From contig JBBSAM010000006.1 in the NCBI GenBank assembly GCA_038252255.1, forward strand, positions 62,001 through 126,000: a stretch of 64,000 bases of DNA. Reading direction: 5' to 3'. This document shows positions 16,767 through 25,634 of the stretch, in pieces; the stretch's first letter is position 1; each line of letters opens with the position of its first letter. The notes under the pieces are model-generated. The model did no database searches. It saw nothing but the letters and a program-made list of their open reading frames with translations, and was not told the DNA's origin. This DNA comes from Chersky-806 sp038252255. GTDB lineage: Bacteria; Actinomycetota; Acidimicrobiia; IMCC26256; JAENVU01. A program made the position numbers and the translations under genes.

Positions 16767-18473
16767 ATGGCTCAATCCACTGGCAGTGACGTCGTACGGA
16801 TCGTCTTTCTCGGTGGGCTCGGTGAGATCGGCCGCAACTGCTTCTGCCTCGAGGTCGAGGACCGCATCCTCGTCGTCGACTGCGGGATCATGTTCCCGGA
16901 TGTCGATATGCCGGGGATCGACCTCGTCCTGCCCGACTTCACCTACCTCCGGGAGAACGCCGACCGGGTCGAGGGCGTCGTCCTCACGCACGCACACGAG
17001 GACCACGCCGGTGGGCTCGCCTTTCTCCTGCGCGACGTGCAGTGCCCGATCTACGGATCGCCGCTCTCCCTCGGGCTCGCCCGCAACCGCATCGAGGAAG
17101 CCGGGATGCTCAAGCGCACCGAGCTCATCCCCGTGGCGGACGGCGAGCGGCGGCGGATCGGCCCGTTCGACGTCGAGTTCATCCCCGTGACCCACTCGGT
17201 GCCGCACGCGTTCGCGGCGGCGTATCACACGCCGCAGGGCACGATCCTCCACACGGGCGACTTCAAGCTCGACCTCACGCCGGTGGACGGTCGCCGCACG
17301 GACCTCGCCCGGATCGGTGAGATCGCCCGCCGCCCGTCCACGCGCGCGGACGGGAAGTTCGGTGGCGTGCGGCTCCTGCTCTCGGACTCCACCAACGCCG
17401 AGCGCCCCGGCTTCACCCCGTCCGAGTCCACGGTCGGTCAGGCGATGCGCACGCTGTTTCGCGAGCGCGAGGACAAGCGGTTCATCGTCGCGAGCTTCGC
17501 GTCGCACCTCCACCGGGTGCAGCAGGTCGCCGCGGCTGCGCTCGAGAACGGCCGGTACCTCTGCTTCGTGGGCCGCTCGATGGCGAACAACGTGACGCTC
17601 GCCCGCGAGATGGGCTTGATGCCGCTCCCGTCGAACAAGGTGATCGACATCGAGGAGGCGGCCAAGTATGCGCCCGGCGAGGTGTGCATCATCTGCACCG
17701 GTTCGCAGGGTGAGCCGATGAGCGCGCTCTCGCTCATGGCCGCGCACGAGCACAAAGTCGTGAAGATCAGCGAGGACGATGTCGTCGTCATCTCGGCGCA
17801 CGCGATCCCTGGTAACGAGACCAGCGTCACCCGCGTGATCAATGCGCTGTACTACGCCGGGGCCGAGGTGGTGCACGGCGGGAACACCGACGTGCACGTC
17901 TCCGGGCACGCGTCGCAGGAAGAGCTCAAGTTCATGCTGAACCTGGTTACGCCGGAGTGGTTCGTGCCGGTGCACGGCGAGTACCGCCACATGGTGCACC
18001 ACGCGGACCTGGCCGAAGCGACCGGCGTAGACCCGGAGAAGATCTACGTGTGCGAGGACGGCGACATGCTCGTGCTCGGCGACCGCGGTCTCGAGACCGA
18101 ACGGCGCGCGGTGCCGGCCGGTTACCTGTACGTCGACGGGATCGTCGGTGACATCGGGCAGGGAGTGCTGCGCGACCGGCGCCAGCTCGCCGAGGAAGGC
18201 GTGGTCGTGGTGATCGTCACCATCGACCAACGCACCGGCGAGATCGTCACGGGTCCCGAGATCGTCACCAAGGGTTGGGTGTACGCGCCCGAGGCCGAAG
18301 AGCTGCTCGAGGAGGCGAAGGACGCCGTGCGCGAGGCGCTGGCTGCCGCCGCGGCCGAAGGAGCGACCGACTTCGAGACCATCCGGCGCCACGCTCGTCG
18401 CGCGCTCGGTCGCTTCATCAACGCACGTACGAAACGGCGCCCGGCGGTCATCCCCGTCGTCATGGAAGTCTGA
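16767..18473 (+). CDS. rnj: ribonuclease J
   Basis: RNase J is a metallo-beta-lactamase/beta-CASP nuclease with endo- and 5'-3' exonuclease activity in mRNA decay and rRNA maturation. The 568-aa product has GGLGEIGRNC near the N-terminus, the metal motif HAHEDH (His75-His77-Asp79-His80), SDSTNAERPG, the beta-CASP region (FASHLHRVQQVA, CTGSQGEP, SAHAIPGNE) and a C-terminal domain with VPVHGEYRHM. Length is normal. Its stop is followed after 1 nt by the SDR start. Confidence 0.95.
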   Translation: MAQSTGSDVVRIVFLGGLGEIGRNCFCLEVEDRILVVDCGIMFPDVDMPGIDLVLPDFTYLRENADRVEGVVLTHAHEDHAGGLAFLLRDVQCPIYGSPLSLGLARNRIEEAGMLKRTELIPVADGERRRIGPFDVEFIPVTHSVPHAFAAAYHTPQGTILHTGDFKLDLTPVDGRRTDLARIGEIARRPSTRADGKFGGVRLLLSDSTNAERPGFTPSESTVGQAMRTLFREREDKRFIVASFASHLHRVQQVAAAALENGRYLCFVGRSMANNVTLAREMGLMPLPSNKVIDIEEAAKYAPGEVCIICTGSQGEPMSALSLMAAHEHKVVKISEDDVVVISAHAIPGNETSVTRVINALYYAGAEVVHGGNTDVHVSGHASQEELKFMLNLVTPEWFVPVHGEYRHMVHHADLAEATGVDPEKIYVCEDGDMLVLGDRGLETERRAVPAGYLYVDGIVGDIGQGVLRDRRQLAEEGVVVVIVTIDQRTGEIVTGPEIVTKGWVYAPEAEELLEEAKDAVREALAAAAAEGATDFETIRRHARRALGRFINARTKRRPAVIPVVMEV

Positions 18474-18474
18474 C

Positions 18475-19248
18475 GTGATCCGCGACTGGTCGAACTTCAT
18501 CGCCGGGCGGACGGCGCTGGTCACCGGCGCGGGCGGTGGGGTCGGGCGGGCGATCGCGATCCAGATGGCGCGGGCCGGCGCGGAGCTGCGGATCAATGAT
18601 CTCCACCTGGACCGGGCCGAGAAGGTGTGCCAGGAGATCGAAGAGGAGCACGGGGTCGCGCAGCCGGTGGTCGCCGACGTCTGCGAGCGGGATCAGGTCG
18701 AACGGATGGTCGAGCAGACCGGGCCGGTGGACATCCTCGTCAACAACGCGGGGATCCCGGCTGAAGGCATCACGATCAAGAACTTCGTCGATACTGGACC
18801 GGCGGAGTGGGACCCGCTCATCCGGCTGAACCTGGCCGCGGTCCTCGGTGTGACGCGCGCCTACCTGCCCGCCATGCTCGAGCAGCAGTGGGGTCGCATC
18901 CTCACGATCGTCTCGGACGCCGGGCGGAGGGGCGAGCGCAAGCAAGCGGTGTACGGCGCGGCGAAGGCCGCGGCGATGGGCTTCTCTCGCGGTCTCGCGG
19001 CGGAGGTCGGGCGCGACGGCGTCACCGTCAACTGCATCTCGCTCGGCACCATGAACCACGGGTTGCTCGCCAACGCGATCGAAACGGACCCGACGATCGA
19101 GCAGCGGCTTGCCAAGGCCTACCCCGCCGGGCGGATCGGTCAGGTCGACGACTGCGCGCCACTCGCCGTGTTGCTCTGCAGTGACGCCGCGTCGTGGATC
19201 ACGGGCCAGGTCTACCCCGTGGACGGCGGGTATGCGTCCGCACTCTGA
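18475..19248 (+). CDS. short-chain dehydrogenase/reductase
   Basis: A classical SDR of 257 aa. Cofactor motif TGAGGGVG (17-24), NNAG at about 90-93 and the catalytic Ser147, Tyr160, Lys164 (YGAAK) are all present. GTG 18475 lies 1 nt after the RNase J stop, so it is co-transcribed. Asp42 after the second strand (INDLHLD) suggests NAD(H) preference. The substrate is not apparent; 3-oxoacyl reductases and alcohol dehydrogenases share this pattern. Confidence 0.9.
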   Translation: MIRDWSNFIAGRTALVTGAGGGVGRAIAIQMARAGAELRINDLHLDRAEKVCQEIEEEHGVAQPVVADVCERDQVERMVEQTGPVDILVNNAGIPAEGITIKNFVDTGPAEWDPLIRLNLAAVLGVTRAYLPAMLEQQWGRILTIVSDAGRRGERKQAVYGAAKAAAMGFSRGLAAEVGRDGVTVNCISLGTMNHGLLANAIETDPTIEQRLAKAYPAGRIGQVDDCAPLAVLLCSDAASWITGQVYPVDGGYASAL

Positions 19249-20206
19249 GCCGCAGGTCGAGCTACCGACCGGGTACGTCGTCCGGCATCCGGCGGCGCGG
19301 GACTCCGGGCCGGTCGCCCAGGTCGTCGTGGCCGGCGACGTGGCGGACTTCGGCGAGCCGGACTTCACCGAAGACGACCTCATCGACGACTGGAGCCGGC
19401 CCCGCTTCGAGCTCGGGCGTGACGCCTGGGTGCTCACCGGCCCGACGGGCCGGATCGTGGGGTACGCGTTCGTGTGGGAGGCGGAGCCCGACGCGGTGGT
19501 GGAGGGTGACGCGTTCGTGCTGCCCGAGTACTCCGGGCGCGGGCTCGGCACGCTGCTCCTCGAGCTCATGGAGAGCCGGGCGAACGAGCTCGCGGCGGGC
19601 CGGGACATCACGCTCGGCGTCTACGCGTCACACGTGAACACCACCAAGCGCGAGCTGCTCGAACGGCGCGGATTCCAGTCGCATCACACGGTGCTGCGGT
19701 TCAAGATCGATCTCGCGAATCGCCCACCGGACGCGGTGGACCCGCACGCGGATGTCGTGCTCCGCGGGTACGACCCGGCCGACGCCGAGGCCGTCCGCGA
19801 GACGATGACCGAAGCGTTCGAAGGTCACCGCCGTTACACCCCGCGGCGGCTCGACGAGTGGTTGGACCTGCGCATGCGTCACCCCGCGTTCGATCCCGGG
19901 CTCTGGCGCGTCGCCGAGTGCGACAACGAGATCGTCGGCGCCGCACTCGTCTACGACGTCGGCGAGACCGGCTACCTGAGCAACGTCGGCGTCCGCAACG
20001 GCTGGCGGGGGAAGGGCGTGGCGCAAGCGTTGCTCGCCGACGCGTTCACGGCGCTTCGGGAGCGGGGCCAGATGCGGGTGATGGTCTCGGTGGACGCCGA
20101 TGCCGCGCCGGCCGCGATCCGTCTGTACGAGGAGGCCGGCATGCGGGTTCATGAGCGGCACGACTGGTTCGTCAAGGCCCTCCCGGGGTCCTCGATCAGC
20201 GCCTGA
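19232..20206 (+). CDS. tandem GNAT-domain acetyltransferase, mycothiol synthase-like
   Basis: A 324-aa protein with two GNAT folds. The first has LPEYSGRGLGTLLLELM as the acetyl-CoA loop; the second has VGVRNGWRGKGVAQALLADA and the closing IRLYEEAGM. Two-domain GNATs of about 300 aa are typical of mycothiol synthase MshD, which acetylates Cys-GlcN-Ins, but no other mycothiol gene is in the window, so the substrate assignment is only a suggestion. ATG 19232 overlaps the SDR by 17 nt. Confidence 0.75.
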   Translation: MRPHSEPQVELPTGYVVRHPAARDSGPVAQVVVAGDVADFGEPDFTEDDLIDDWSRPRFELGRDAWVLTGPTGRIVGYAFVWEAEPDAVVEGDAFVLPEYSGRGLGTLLLELMESRANELAAGRDITLGVYASHVNTTKRELLERRGFQSHHTVLRFKIDLANRPPDAVDPHADVVLRGYDPADAEAVRETMTEAFEGHRRYTPRRLDEWLDLRMRHPAFDPGLWRVAECDNEIVGAALVYDVGETGYLSNVGVRNGWRGKGVAQALLADAFTALRERGQMRVMVSVDADAAPAAIRLYEEAGMRVHERHDWFVKALPGSSISA

Positions 20207-20257
20207 TCTGGGGGCTTTGGGACTCGGGATAACCGCTGTTGCTGGTGTTGCCGGTGT

Positions 20258-20263
20258 TACGGT
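20258..20263 (+). promoter_or_regulatory. possible -10 box for a leaderless ftsK transcript
   Basis: TACGGT is 6 nt before GTG 20270. The 63-bp gap after the GNAT gene carries no ribosome-binding site, which agrees with leaderless initiation. Confidence 0.4.
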
Positions 20264-20269
20264 GACCCC

Positions 20270-22705
20270 GTGGCTGCCCCCAAATCTCGCCGTCCACCCG
20301 CGCGCGCCCCTCGGCCCAAGGTGGGTTCCAAGCCGAGACCGAAGCCGAAGGCCAAGCCCCGGCCACGCCCGTCGGCCAAGGCCAAGGCGGGCCGGCCGTC
20401 CGCACTGAAAGAGGCGGCCCGGACCCAACTCCGTGGTCACGGATCCGACGCGATCGCGCTCACGCTGCTGGCGCTGGCCGCACTGACCGGGCTCGCCCTC
20501 GCCACCGGGCTCGCCGGCCCCGTGGGTCGGGGCGTGTCCGCCGGTGTCACCGCCCTGCTCGGCAACGGTGCCTTCCTCGTACCGCCGGCATTCCTCGCGG
20601 TCGCGATGCTCCTGCTCTGGCGGCAACCCGACGAGGTCGCCGCGCCGCTTCGCGTCGGGCTCGGCGTGTTTCTCATCGTGCTGGCCGCGGCGGGGCTGCT
20701 CCATCTCGCCGGCGGCGGGCCGAAGCTCTCGGGCTCGGCCGACGCCATGCGGGACGCCGGCGGCTACCTCGGCGCGGTGATCGGTGTACCGCTCGCCGCG
20801 GGTATCGGCGCTGCGGGCACGGCGATCGTTCTGGTCGCGCTCTTGGCCTTCGGTTGCCTGCTGGCCTCCGGCCTCTCGATCCAGCGCGCGGGTGAGCTGG
20901 CCGCGATCGGGTTCGCGAAGCTCGGCGAAGCCTTCCAGGCCGCGTTCGCGCCGCCCGGTGCCGATGAGTCGCAGTCAGGGTCGCCGGAGCACGAGCCGGT
21001 GGTGGCGCCGGAACCCGCACCGGCCGGCCGGCGGGCGACGCTCGACGCGGTTCCCGTCGACGAGGCCGGCGAGCCCGACCCGGAGCCCGAAGCCGATCTC
21101 GAGATCGAGCCGGTCGTCGCGGCGGCCCCGCCGCCGGAGCACATTCCGGGCCCCGCGCCGGATCCCACCGAGGTCGCGGCCGTCGAGAAGAGCGAAGGCC
21201 AGATGGCGATCGATCTCACCGCCTACGGCCACGGTGACTGGGTGCTGCCCGGGCGCGAGATGCTGAAGCGCTCGACGTCCAAGCAGGTGGACCAGCGCGT
21301 CGTCGAGCAGGGCGGCGAGGTGCTCGAAGCGACCATGCGCGACTTCGGGGTCGATGCCCGTCTCATCGGGATGACGGTAGGACCGACGGTCACCCGCTAC
21401 GAGCTCGAGCTCGCCGCGGGCGTGAAGGTCAACCGGGTGACCGGGCTGAGCCACGACATCGCGTACGCCATGGCGAGTCCCGATGTCCGCATCCTCGCGC
21501 CCATCCCCGGGCGCAGCGCGATCGGTGTCGAAGTCCCGAACAAGCAGCGCCAGCTCGTAACGCTCGGCGACATCCTCGTATCCGGCGAAGCGAAGGAAGC
21601 GACGCACCCGCTCGAGGTCGGTCTCGGCCGCGACATCTCTGGCGCGGCGTTCATGCTCAACCTGGCGACCATGCCGCACCTGCTCATCGCGGGGCAGACC
21701 GGCGCCGGCAAGTCGAGCTGCATCAACAGCCTCATCACGTCGATCCTCATGCGCTGCACCCCCGAGCAGGTCCGCCTGATCCTGGTGGACCCGAAGCGGG
21801 TCGAGCTCGGCCAGTACAACGGGCTCCCGCACCTCCTCACCGAGGTCGTCACGAGCCCCAAGCGCGCGGCGAACGCGCTCGACTGGGCGGTGCGCGAGAT
21901 GGACATGCGCTACGACCTGCTCGCCGATGTCGGCGTGCGCGACATTGCGGGCTACAACTCGATGTACGACCGCGGCGACCTGCCGACCACGGAGAACCCC
22001 GATCCCCACGGTGGGACGACCTACGAACGCCTCCCCTACATCGTGGTGGTCGTCGACGAGCTCAACGACCTCATGATGGTGGCGGCCCGGGACGTCGAGC
22101 AGAGCATCTGTCGCATCGCGCAGATGGCTCGTGCGGTCGGCATCCACCTCGTCATCGCGACCCAACGCCCGTCGGTGGACGTCATCACCGGTGTGATCAA
22201 GGCCAACGTCCCGAGCCGGCTCGCCTTCTCCGTGAGCACGCTGGCCGACTCGCGCGTCATCCTCGACCAGCCCGGCGCGGAGAAGCTGATCGGCCACGGC
22301 GACATGCTGCTGATGTCCGCGTCCACCTCGCGGGCCCAGCGCATCCAGGGTTCGTGGGTGGACGAGGAGTGCGTGCGCAAGGTGGTCGCGCACTGGCGCC
22401 GGCAGGTCCAGCAGCCTCAGTACATCGAGGGCCTGCAGGGCGCCGAGAAGAGTGCTGGTGGGCGCGGCGACGCCGACGCGGAAGACGGCGACGACCTCCT
22501 CCCCGAGGCGATGGAGCTCGTCGTGCGTAGCGGCTTCGGCTCCACGAGCATGTTGCAGCGAAAGCTGCGGGTCGGGTTCTCACGGGCCGGCCGCTTGATG
22601 GACCTGCTCGAGCGCAAGGGCGTCGTCGGCCCCTCGGAAGGCTCGAAGGCCCGTTCCGTGCTGATGACGATCGAAGAGCTGGAAGCGCTCGAATCCCGCG
22701 TCTAG
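20270..22705 (+). CDS. ftsK: FtsK/SpoIIIE DNA translocase
   Basis: An 811-aa septal DNA pump for chromosome segregation. It starts with a Lys/Arg/Pro-rich cytoplasmic segment (1-50), has four hydrophobic segments between about 60 and 205, an acidic Pro-rich linker, then the motor with Walker A GQTGAGKSS (475-483), Walker B IVVVVDELNDLMM and ATQRPSVDVITG. The C-terminal winged-helix gamma domain (RSGFGSTSMLQRKLRVGFSR) that reads the polar DNA motifs is complete. GTG start. Its TAG stop shares the CTAG at 22702-22705 with the convergent Nudix gene. Confidence 0.95.
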   Translation: MAAPKSRRPPARAPRPKVGSKPRPKPKAKPRPRPSAKAKAGRPSALKEAARTQLRGHGSDAIALTLLALAALTGLALATGLAGPVGRGVSAGVTALLGNGAFLVPPAFLAVAMLLLWRQPDEVAAPLRVGLGVFLIVLAAAGLLHLAGGGPKLSGSADAMRDAGGYLGAVIGVPLAAGIGAAGTAIVLVALLAFGCLLASGLSIQRAGELAAIGFAKLGEAFQAAFAPPGADESQSGSPEHEPVVAPEPAPAGRRATLDAVPVDEAGEPDPEPEADLEIEPVVAAAPPPEHIPGPAPDPTEVAAVEKSEGQMAIDLTAYGHGDWVLPGREMLKRSTSKQVDQRVVEQGGEVLEATMRDFGVDARLIGMTVGPTVTRYELELAAGVKVNRVTGLSHDIAYAMASPDVRILAPIPGRSAIGVEVPNKQRQLVTLGDILVSGEAKEATHPLEVGLGRDISGAAFMLNLATMPHLLIAGQTGAGKSSCINSLITSILMRCTPEQVRLILVDPKRVELGQYNGLPHLLTEVVTSPKRAANALDWAVREMDMRYDLLADVGVRDIAGYNSMYDRGDLPTTENPDPHGGTTYERLPYIVVVVDELNDLMMVAARDVEQSICRIAQMARAVGIHLVIATQRPSVDVITGVIKANVPSRLAFSVSTLADSRVILDQPGAEKLIGHGDMLLMSASTSRAQRIQGSWVDEECVRKVVAHWRRQVQQPQYIEGLQGAEKSAGGRGDADAEDGDDLLPEAMELVVRSGFGSTSMLQRKLRVGFSRAGRLMDLLERKGVVGPSEGSKARSVLMTIEELEALESRV

Positions 22706-23283
22706 CTCGTCCCGCTCAGCTCATTGGTGAGCTTGGTGATGAAGCGGGGCAGCTGGGGGTCGGCGCGCGGCTCGGTGACGATGTCGGCGAACGTCCACCA
22801 TCGGCTGCCGACGAACTCGCCGGGGTCGGGCTCGAGCGGCTGCGCGACCCGACCGTCGAGCACGTACCAGAGGCTCACGTCCATGTGGTGGTGATCGGCA
22901 CCGACGGTCGTCGTCTGGGTCACGAACAGTGGGTTGCTGCTGAGGCCACTCATGAGCTCGGCGTCGATGCCCAGCTCCTCGCGTGCTTCACGGTTCACCG
23001 TGGCCGCGGGATCTTCGTCGGGTTCTACGTGACCGCCGGTGGGGAGCCAGAGCCCGGCATTGCGATGATCGACGAGGAGCATCGCTCCAGCGGTGGGATC
23101 GACGAGTGCGAAGTAGGCGACGAGATGCTGGTTCGGCACGTCGGGCTTCTCGGTGCGGAAGATCTGGGTGCCGCTGGCGATCCACGCCAGGGCGCTCTCG
23201 CGGTCGAGCTCCTCCTGGGCGTCGGAGGGCCGGATCGCGAACACCGCGTCGTACGCCGCGTGCCTCCCGACGCCGATGCTCAC
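22702..23283 (-). CDS. Nudix hydrolase
   Basis: A 193-aa Nudix protein. The Nudix box is GGHVEPDEDPAATVNREAR followed by EELGI, matching GX5EX7REUXEEXGU. Such enzymes hydrolyse nucleoside diphosphate derivatives; the substrate cannot be told. GTG start at 23283 overlaps the stop of the zinc-ribbon gene upstream as GTGA, so the two are translationally coupled. It ends in the shared CTAG with ftsK. Confidence 0.88.
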   Translation of the reverse strand: MSIGVGRHAAYDAVFAIRPSDAQEELDRESALAWIASGTQIFRTEKPDVPNQHLVAYFALVDPTAGAMLLVDHRNAGLWLPTGGHVEPDEDPAATVNREAREELGIDAELMSGLSSNPLFVTQTTTVGADHHHMDVSLWYVLDGRVAQPLEPDPGEFVGSRWWTFADIVTEPRADPQLPRFITKLTNELSGTS

Positions 23284-23729
23284 GCTTGACCCTCTTCAGG
23301 TCGACGTGGCATGCGCTCCACGATCTCGCGCGAGCCGTCGGCGTAGACATCGAAGTCGCTCACCGCGAAGAGCCCGGTGTTGGCGAGCGGCCACCTCTTC
23401 GCGGTGATCGCGATGAACAGCTCCCCATGCGCGAGCGACAGCCTGTCGGTACCTCCGTTGGACCCACCCCACCCGCCGAACGACCGGAGCCCGGTCCAGC
23501 GGTCGTCGAGCGCGAAGGGCGAGTACGGCGCCTCGATGAACCGCCGGTGCTCTTGCGCCTTCATCGCGAGCAGGCGGGATACGCCGGGTTCGACCGCCGC
23601 CGGATCAGCTATCGCGCGGAGCCTGGCGAACGTCCACCCGTGGCCGCACTCGGTGCAGCACATCTCGTTCGGCCCGATCTGCTCGTGTTCCGTTCCACCG
23701 CATCGGGAGCAGAGGCTTCTCGGCGGCAT
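23280..23729 (-). CDS. uncharacterised zinc-ribbon protein
   Basis: A 149-aa protein that I do not recognise. Its N-terminus holds CSRC (7-10) and CCTEC (24-28), a likely zinc ribbon; the remainder is a mixed alpha/beta region with SFGGWGGSNGG and a C-terminal FAVSDFDVYADGSREIVERM. The GTGA overlap with the Nudix gene indicates a joint role, perhaps RNA or nucleotide binding. Base composition matches its neighbours. Confidence 0.6.
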   Translation of the reverse strand: MPPRSLCSRCGGTEHEQIGPNEMCCTECGHGWTFARLRAIADPAAVEPGVSRLLAMKAQEHRRFIEAPYSPFALDDRWTGLRSFGGWGGSNGGTDRLSLAHGELFIAITAKRWPLANTGLFAVSDFDVYADGSREIVERMPRRPEEGQA

Positions 23730-23759
23730 GCCCCGAGGGTACCGGGGTTCTTCCCGGCG

Positions 23760-24548
23760 TCAATCGGCTTTCGCGAGCTGCGACCGGTGTTCGGTGACCC
23801 AGCGTTGTGATCGGCGGTTCCTGCCCTCGTAGCCCGCGTTCCATTGCGCGACGTGCCCGGTATGACCGGCCTCGGCTTCGCGCCGGACGAAGTCGAGGCC
23901 GCGATCGAAGAAGACCAGGAGCGCGCCGAGTGTGCGCTCGCGATCGCGACGAGTCAGACCGTGGGCGTCGAAGAACTGACGGCATCGGGCGACCTGATCG
24001 ACGTGCGCGCGGTGCTCGTCCAGATCCGCGGGGTCCCACATCGGGACCCAGTGTCGGAGCGCGATCGCGATGTCCCAGAGACGATCGACCGGCGCGGCGA
24101 AGTCGAAGTCGATGAACGCAACCGCTCGGCCCTCGGAGACGACGACGTTCTCGAGACAGAGGTCGTTGTGGCAGACCAGCTCACCGGCGAACCGGCCGGG
24201 CGCCGGCCCGTCGCCCCACCTCGCCCCGGCGGGTGGGCGGAAGTCGGCCACCGCGGCGTGATAGCGGCGCTGCAGCTCGGCCACGCTCACCAGGAGCTCG
24301 TCGCGTGCCGCCCACGCCGGGAAAGGTGGGACGGCGACTGCGCCGGGCATGTACGAGAGCACCTCGAGGTCCCCCTTCCGGTCCAGGACGCGGGGTGCAC
24401 CGTGGAACCCGGCCTGCTCGAGGTGCGCGAGGAGGAGATGGACCGCGGGCGTATGGGGCCCGACCGGTCGACGAACGGTGTTGCCGATCCGCACCACCCG
24501 CCCCTCGTTGCCCAGCCCACCGGCGAGGATCTCCTCGTCAGGTCCCAT
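23760..24548 (-). CDS. aminoglycoside phosphotransferase (APH)-family kinase
   Basis: A 262-aa APH/choline-kinase-like protein. The catalytic loop CHNDLCLENVV (His127-Asn128-Asp129 with Asn134) and the metal motif FIDFDFA (Asp147, Asp149) are present. The nucleotide-binding N-lobe begins GGLGNEGRVVRIGNTVRRP. Family members phosphorylate antibiotics or small metabolites such as homoserine, choline or macrolides; nothing here argues for resistance. It is divergent from the flavin reductase gene. Confidence 0.85.
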   Translation of the reverse strand: MGPDEEILAGGLGNEGRVVRIGNTVRRPVGPHTPAVHLLLAHLEQAGFHGAPRVLDRKGDLEVLSYMPGAVAVPPFPAWAARDELLVSVAELQRRYHAAVADFRPPAGARWGDGPAPGRFAGELVCHNDLCLENVVVSEGRAVAFIDFDFAAPVDRLWDIAIALRHWVPMWDPADLDEHRAHVDQVARCRQFFDAHGLTRRDRERTLGALLVFFDRGLDFVRREAEAGHTGHVAQWNAGYEGRNRRSQRWVTEHRSQLAKAD

Positions 24549-24594
24549 CGGAGCAGTCTGCCCGAAGCACCCGGGACCAACGGGTGGTCTTCCC

Positions 24595-24600
24595 TAGCCT
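24595..24600 (+). promoter_or_regulatory. -10 box for a leaderless flavin reductase transcript
   Basis: TAGCCT lies 8 nt before ATG 24609 in the 60-bp divergent spacer. The hexamer matches those at 16754 and 46447. Confidence 0.5.
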
Positions 24601-24608
24601 GCAGCGGC

Positions 24609-25142
24609 ATGACGAGCATCTTGTTGATCTCCGGGAGCCTGCGGGCCGGCTCGACGAACGCTGCGGTCCTGGACACGGCGCGCACCGTCGCGCCCGACGG
24701 TGTGACCGCCACCCTGTCCACCGATCTCGGCGGGCTGCCGCACTTCAATCCGGACGACGACGTCGAGCCCTTGGATCCGGCGGTCGTGCACCTTCGCGCG
24801 AGCATCGGCGCCGCGGACGCGGTGCTGTTCTCGACGCCGGAGTACGCGGGGGCGCTTCCGGGCTCGTTCAAGAACCTCCTGGACTGGTGCATCGGCGGGG
24901 GAGAGATCTACGAGAAGCCGGTCGCGTGGATCAACGCGTCCGCAGGTGGGAGCGAGGCGGTCAACGCGTACGACTCGCTGCGCAAGGTGTTGGGGTATGC
25001 GGGCACGCGTATCGTCGAGGCGGCGTGCGCGCACATCCCGATCCAACGCGATGCCGTCGGTGCCGACGGTCTGATCGGCGATCCCGCCATCCGAGAGCAG
25101 ATTCGCTCCGTCCTCACGGTGCTGCGCGACGCGACCGGCTGA
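24609..25142 (+). CDS. NADPH-dependent FMN reductase (flavodoxin-like)
   Basis: A 177-aa flavodoxin-fold oxidoreductase. The phosphate-binding loop is SGSLRAGSTNAAV (9-21) and the family motif PEYAGALPGSFKNLLDW is in the middle, as in chromate/azo/quinone reductases of the NADPH_FMN_red family. ATG 24609 was chosen because a leaderless-type box precedes it and the protein begins directly with MTSILLISGSLR. A strong hairpin follows the stop. Confidence 0.9.
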   Translation: MTSILLISGSLRAGSTNAAVLDTARTVAPDGVTATLSTDLGGLPHFNPDDDVEPLDPAVVHLRASIGAADAVLFSTPEYAGALPGSFKNLLDWCIGGGEIYEKPVAWINASAGGSEAVNAYDSLRKVLGYAGTRIVEAACAHIPIQRDAVGADGLIGDPAIREQIRSVLTVLRDATG

Positions 25143-25145
25143 CGC

Positions 25146-25181
25146 GAAGCTGGGCGCCTCCCGGAGGAGGCGCCCAGCTTC
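25146..25181. terminator. perfect 16-bp-stem hairpin, bidirectional terminator
   Basis: GAAGCTGGGCGCCTCC, loop CGGA, then the exact complement GGAGGCGCCCAGCTTC. It begins 4 nt after the flavin reductase stop and lies between convergent genes. No T-run follows on either strand, but stem strength is the highest in the window. Confidence 0.75.
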
Positions 25182-25189
25182 TGGGGGCT

Positions 25190-25213
25190 GTAGCCGGCGT
25201 CGTTGGCGGCTAC
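25190..25213. terminator. second stem-loop in the same convergent spacer
   Basis: GTAGCCG and CGGCTAC form a 7-bp stem around a 10-nt loop, 8 nt beyond the larger hairpin and upstream (on the - strand, downstream) of the small membrane protein gene. It probably ends - strand transcription. Confidence 0.4.
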
Positions 25214-25239
25214 CGGGTGGTGCGGTGGAGCGGGTGGCT

Positions 25240-25566
25240 TCAGGCGGCCCGGTGGAGCGTGGTGTGCTCGCCGAGGGTCTCGTCGAGCATCGCCCGATCG
25301 TGGGTGAGGTAGGCGAACAACGCCCGCCATGCGACGGTGACACCGGCGACCGCGAGGCCGGTGATGAGCACCGCGACGTTCCGGTCGCGCACCGCGGTGT
25401 TGAATCCCTCGAACATGGAGAAGTCGAGCGCCCAGACTGCGCCGATCGCGGCGACGAACGTCAGGATCGACCGCAGCTGCTGCAGCGGGGAGACGTAGTC
25501 GCAGAGCACGTCGACCAGCTTCACGGTGGCCAGCGCGAGCAGGGCAATGATCGCAAAGGTGTACAT
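25240..25566 (-). CDS. small membrane protein
   Basis: A 108-aa protein with about three hydrophobic segments (FAIIALLALATVKLVDVL, ILTFVAAIGAVWAL, VAVLITGLAVAGVTVAW) and a hydrophilic C-terminus. A near-consensus AGGAGG lies 9 nt before the start (25566), so it is well translated. It follows the serine hydrolase gene in the same direction. I do not recognise a family. Confidence 0.65.
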   Translation of the reverse strand: MYTFAIIALLALATVKLVDVLCDYVSPLQQLRSILTFVAAIGAVWALDFSMFEGFNTAVRDRNVAVLITGLAVAGVTVAWRALFAYLTHDRAMLDETLGEHTTLHRAA

Positions 25567-25583
25567 GGTGCTACCTCCTGTGC

Positions 25584-25600
25584 ACTCCCGTGGCGGGAGT
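25584..25600. promoter_or_regulatory. short perfect dyad upstream of the small membrane protein gene
   Basis: ACTCCCG-TGG-CGGGAGT, 7-bp arms with a 3-nt loop, located 5 nt upstream of the AGGAGG of the membrane protein gene and downstream of the serine hydrolase stop. It could be a terminator for the latter or an operator/RNA hairpin for the former. Confidence 0.35.
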
Positions 25601-25634
25601 GACCGGTGCTGTGACTCGATGCCGAGCGGAAGGG

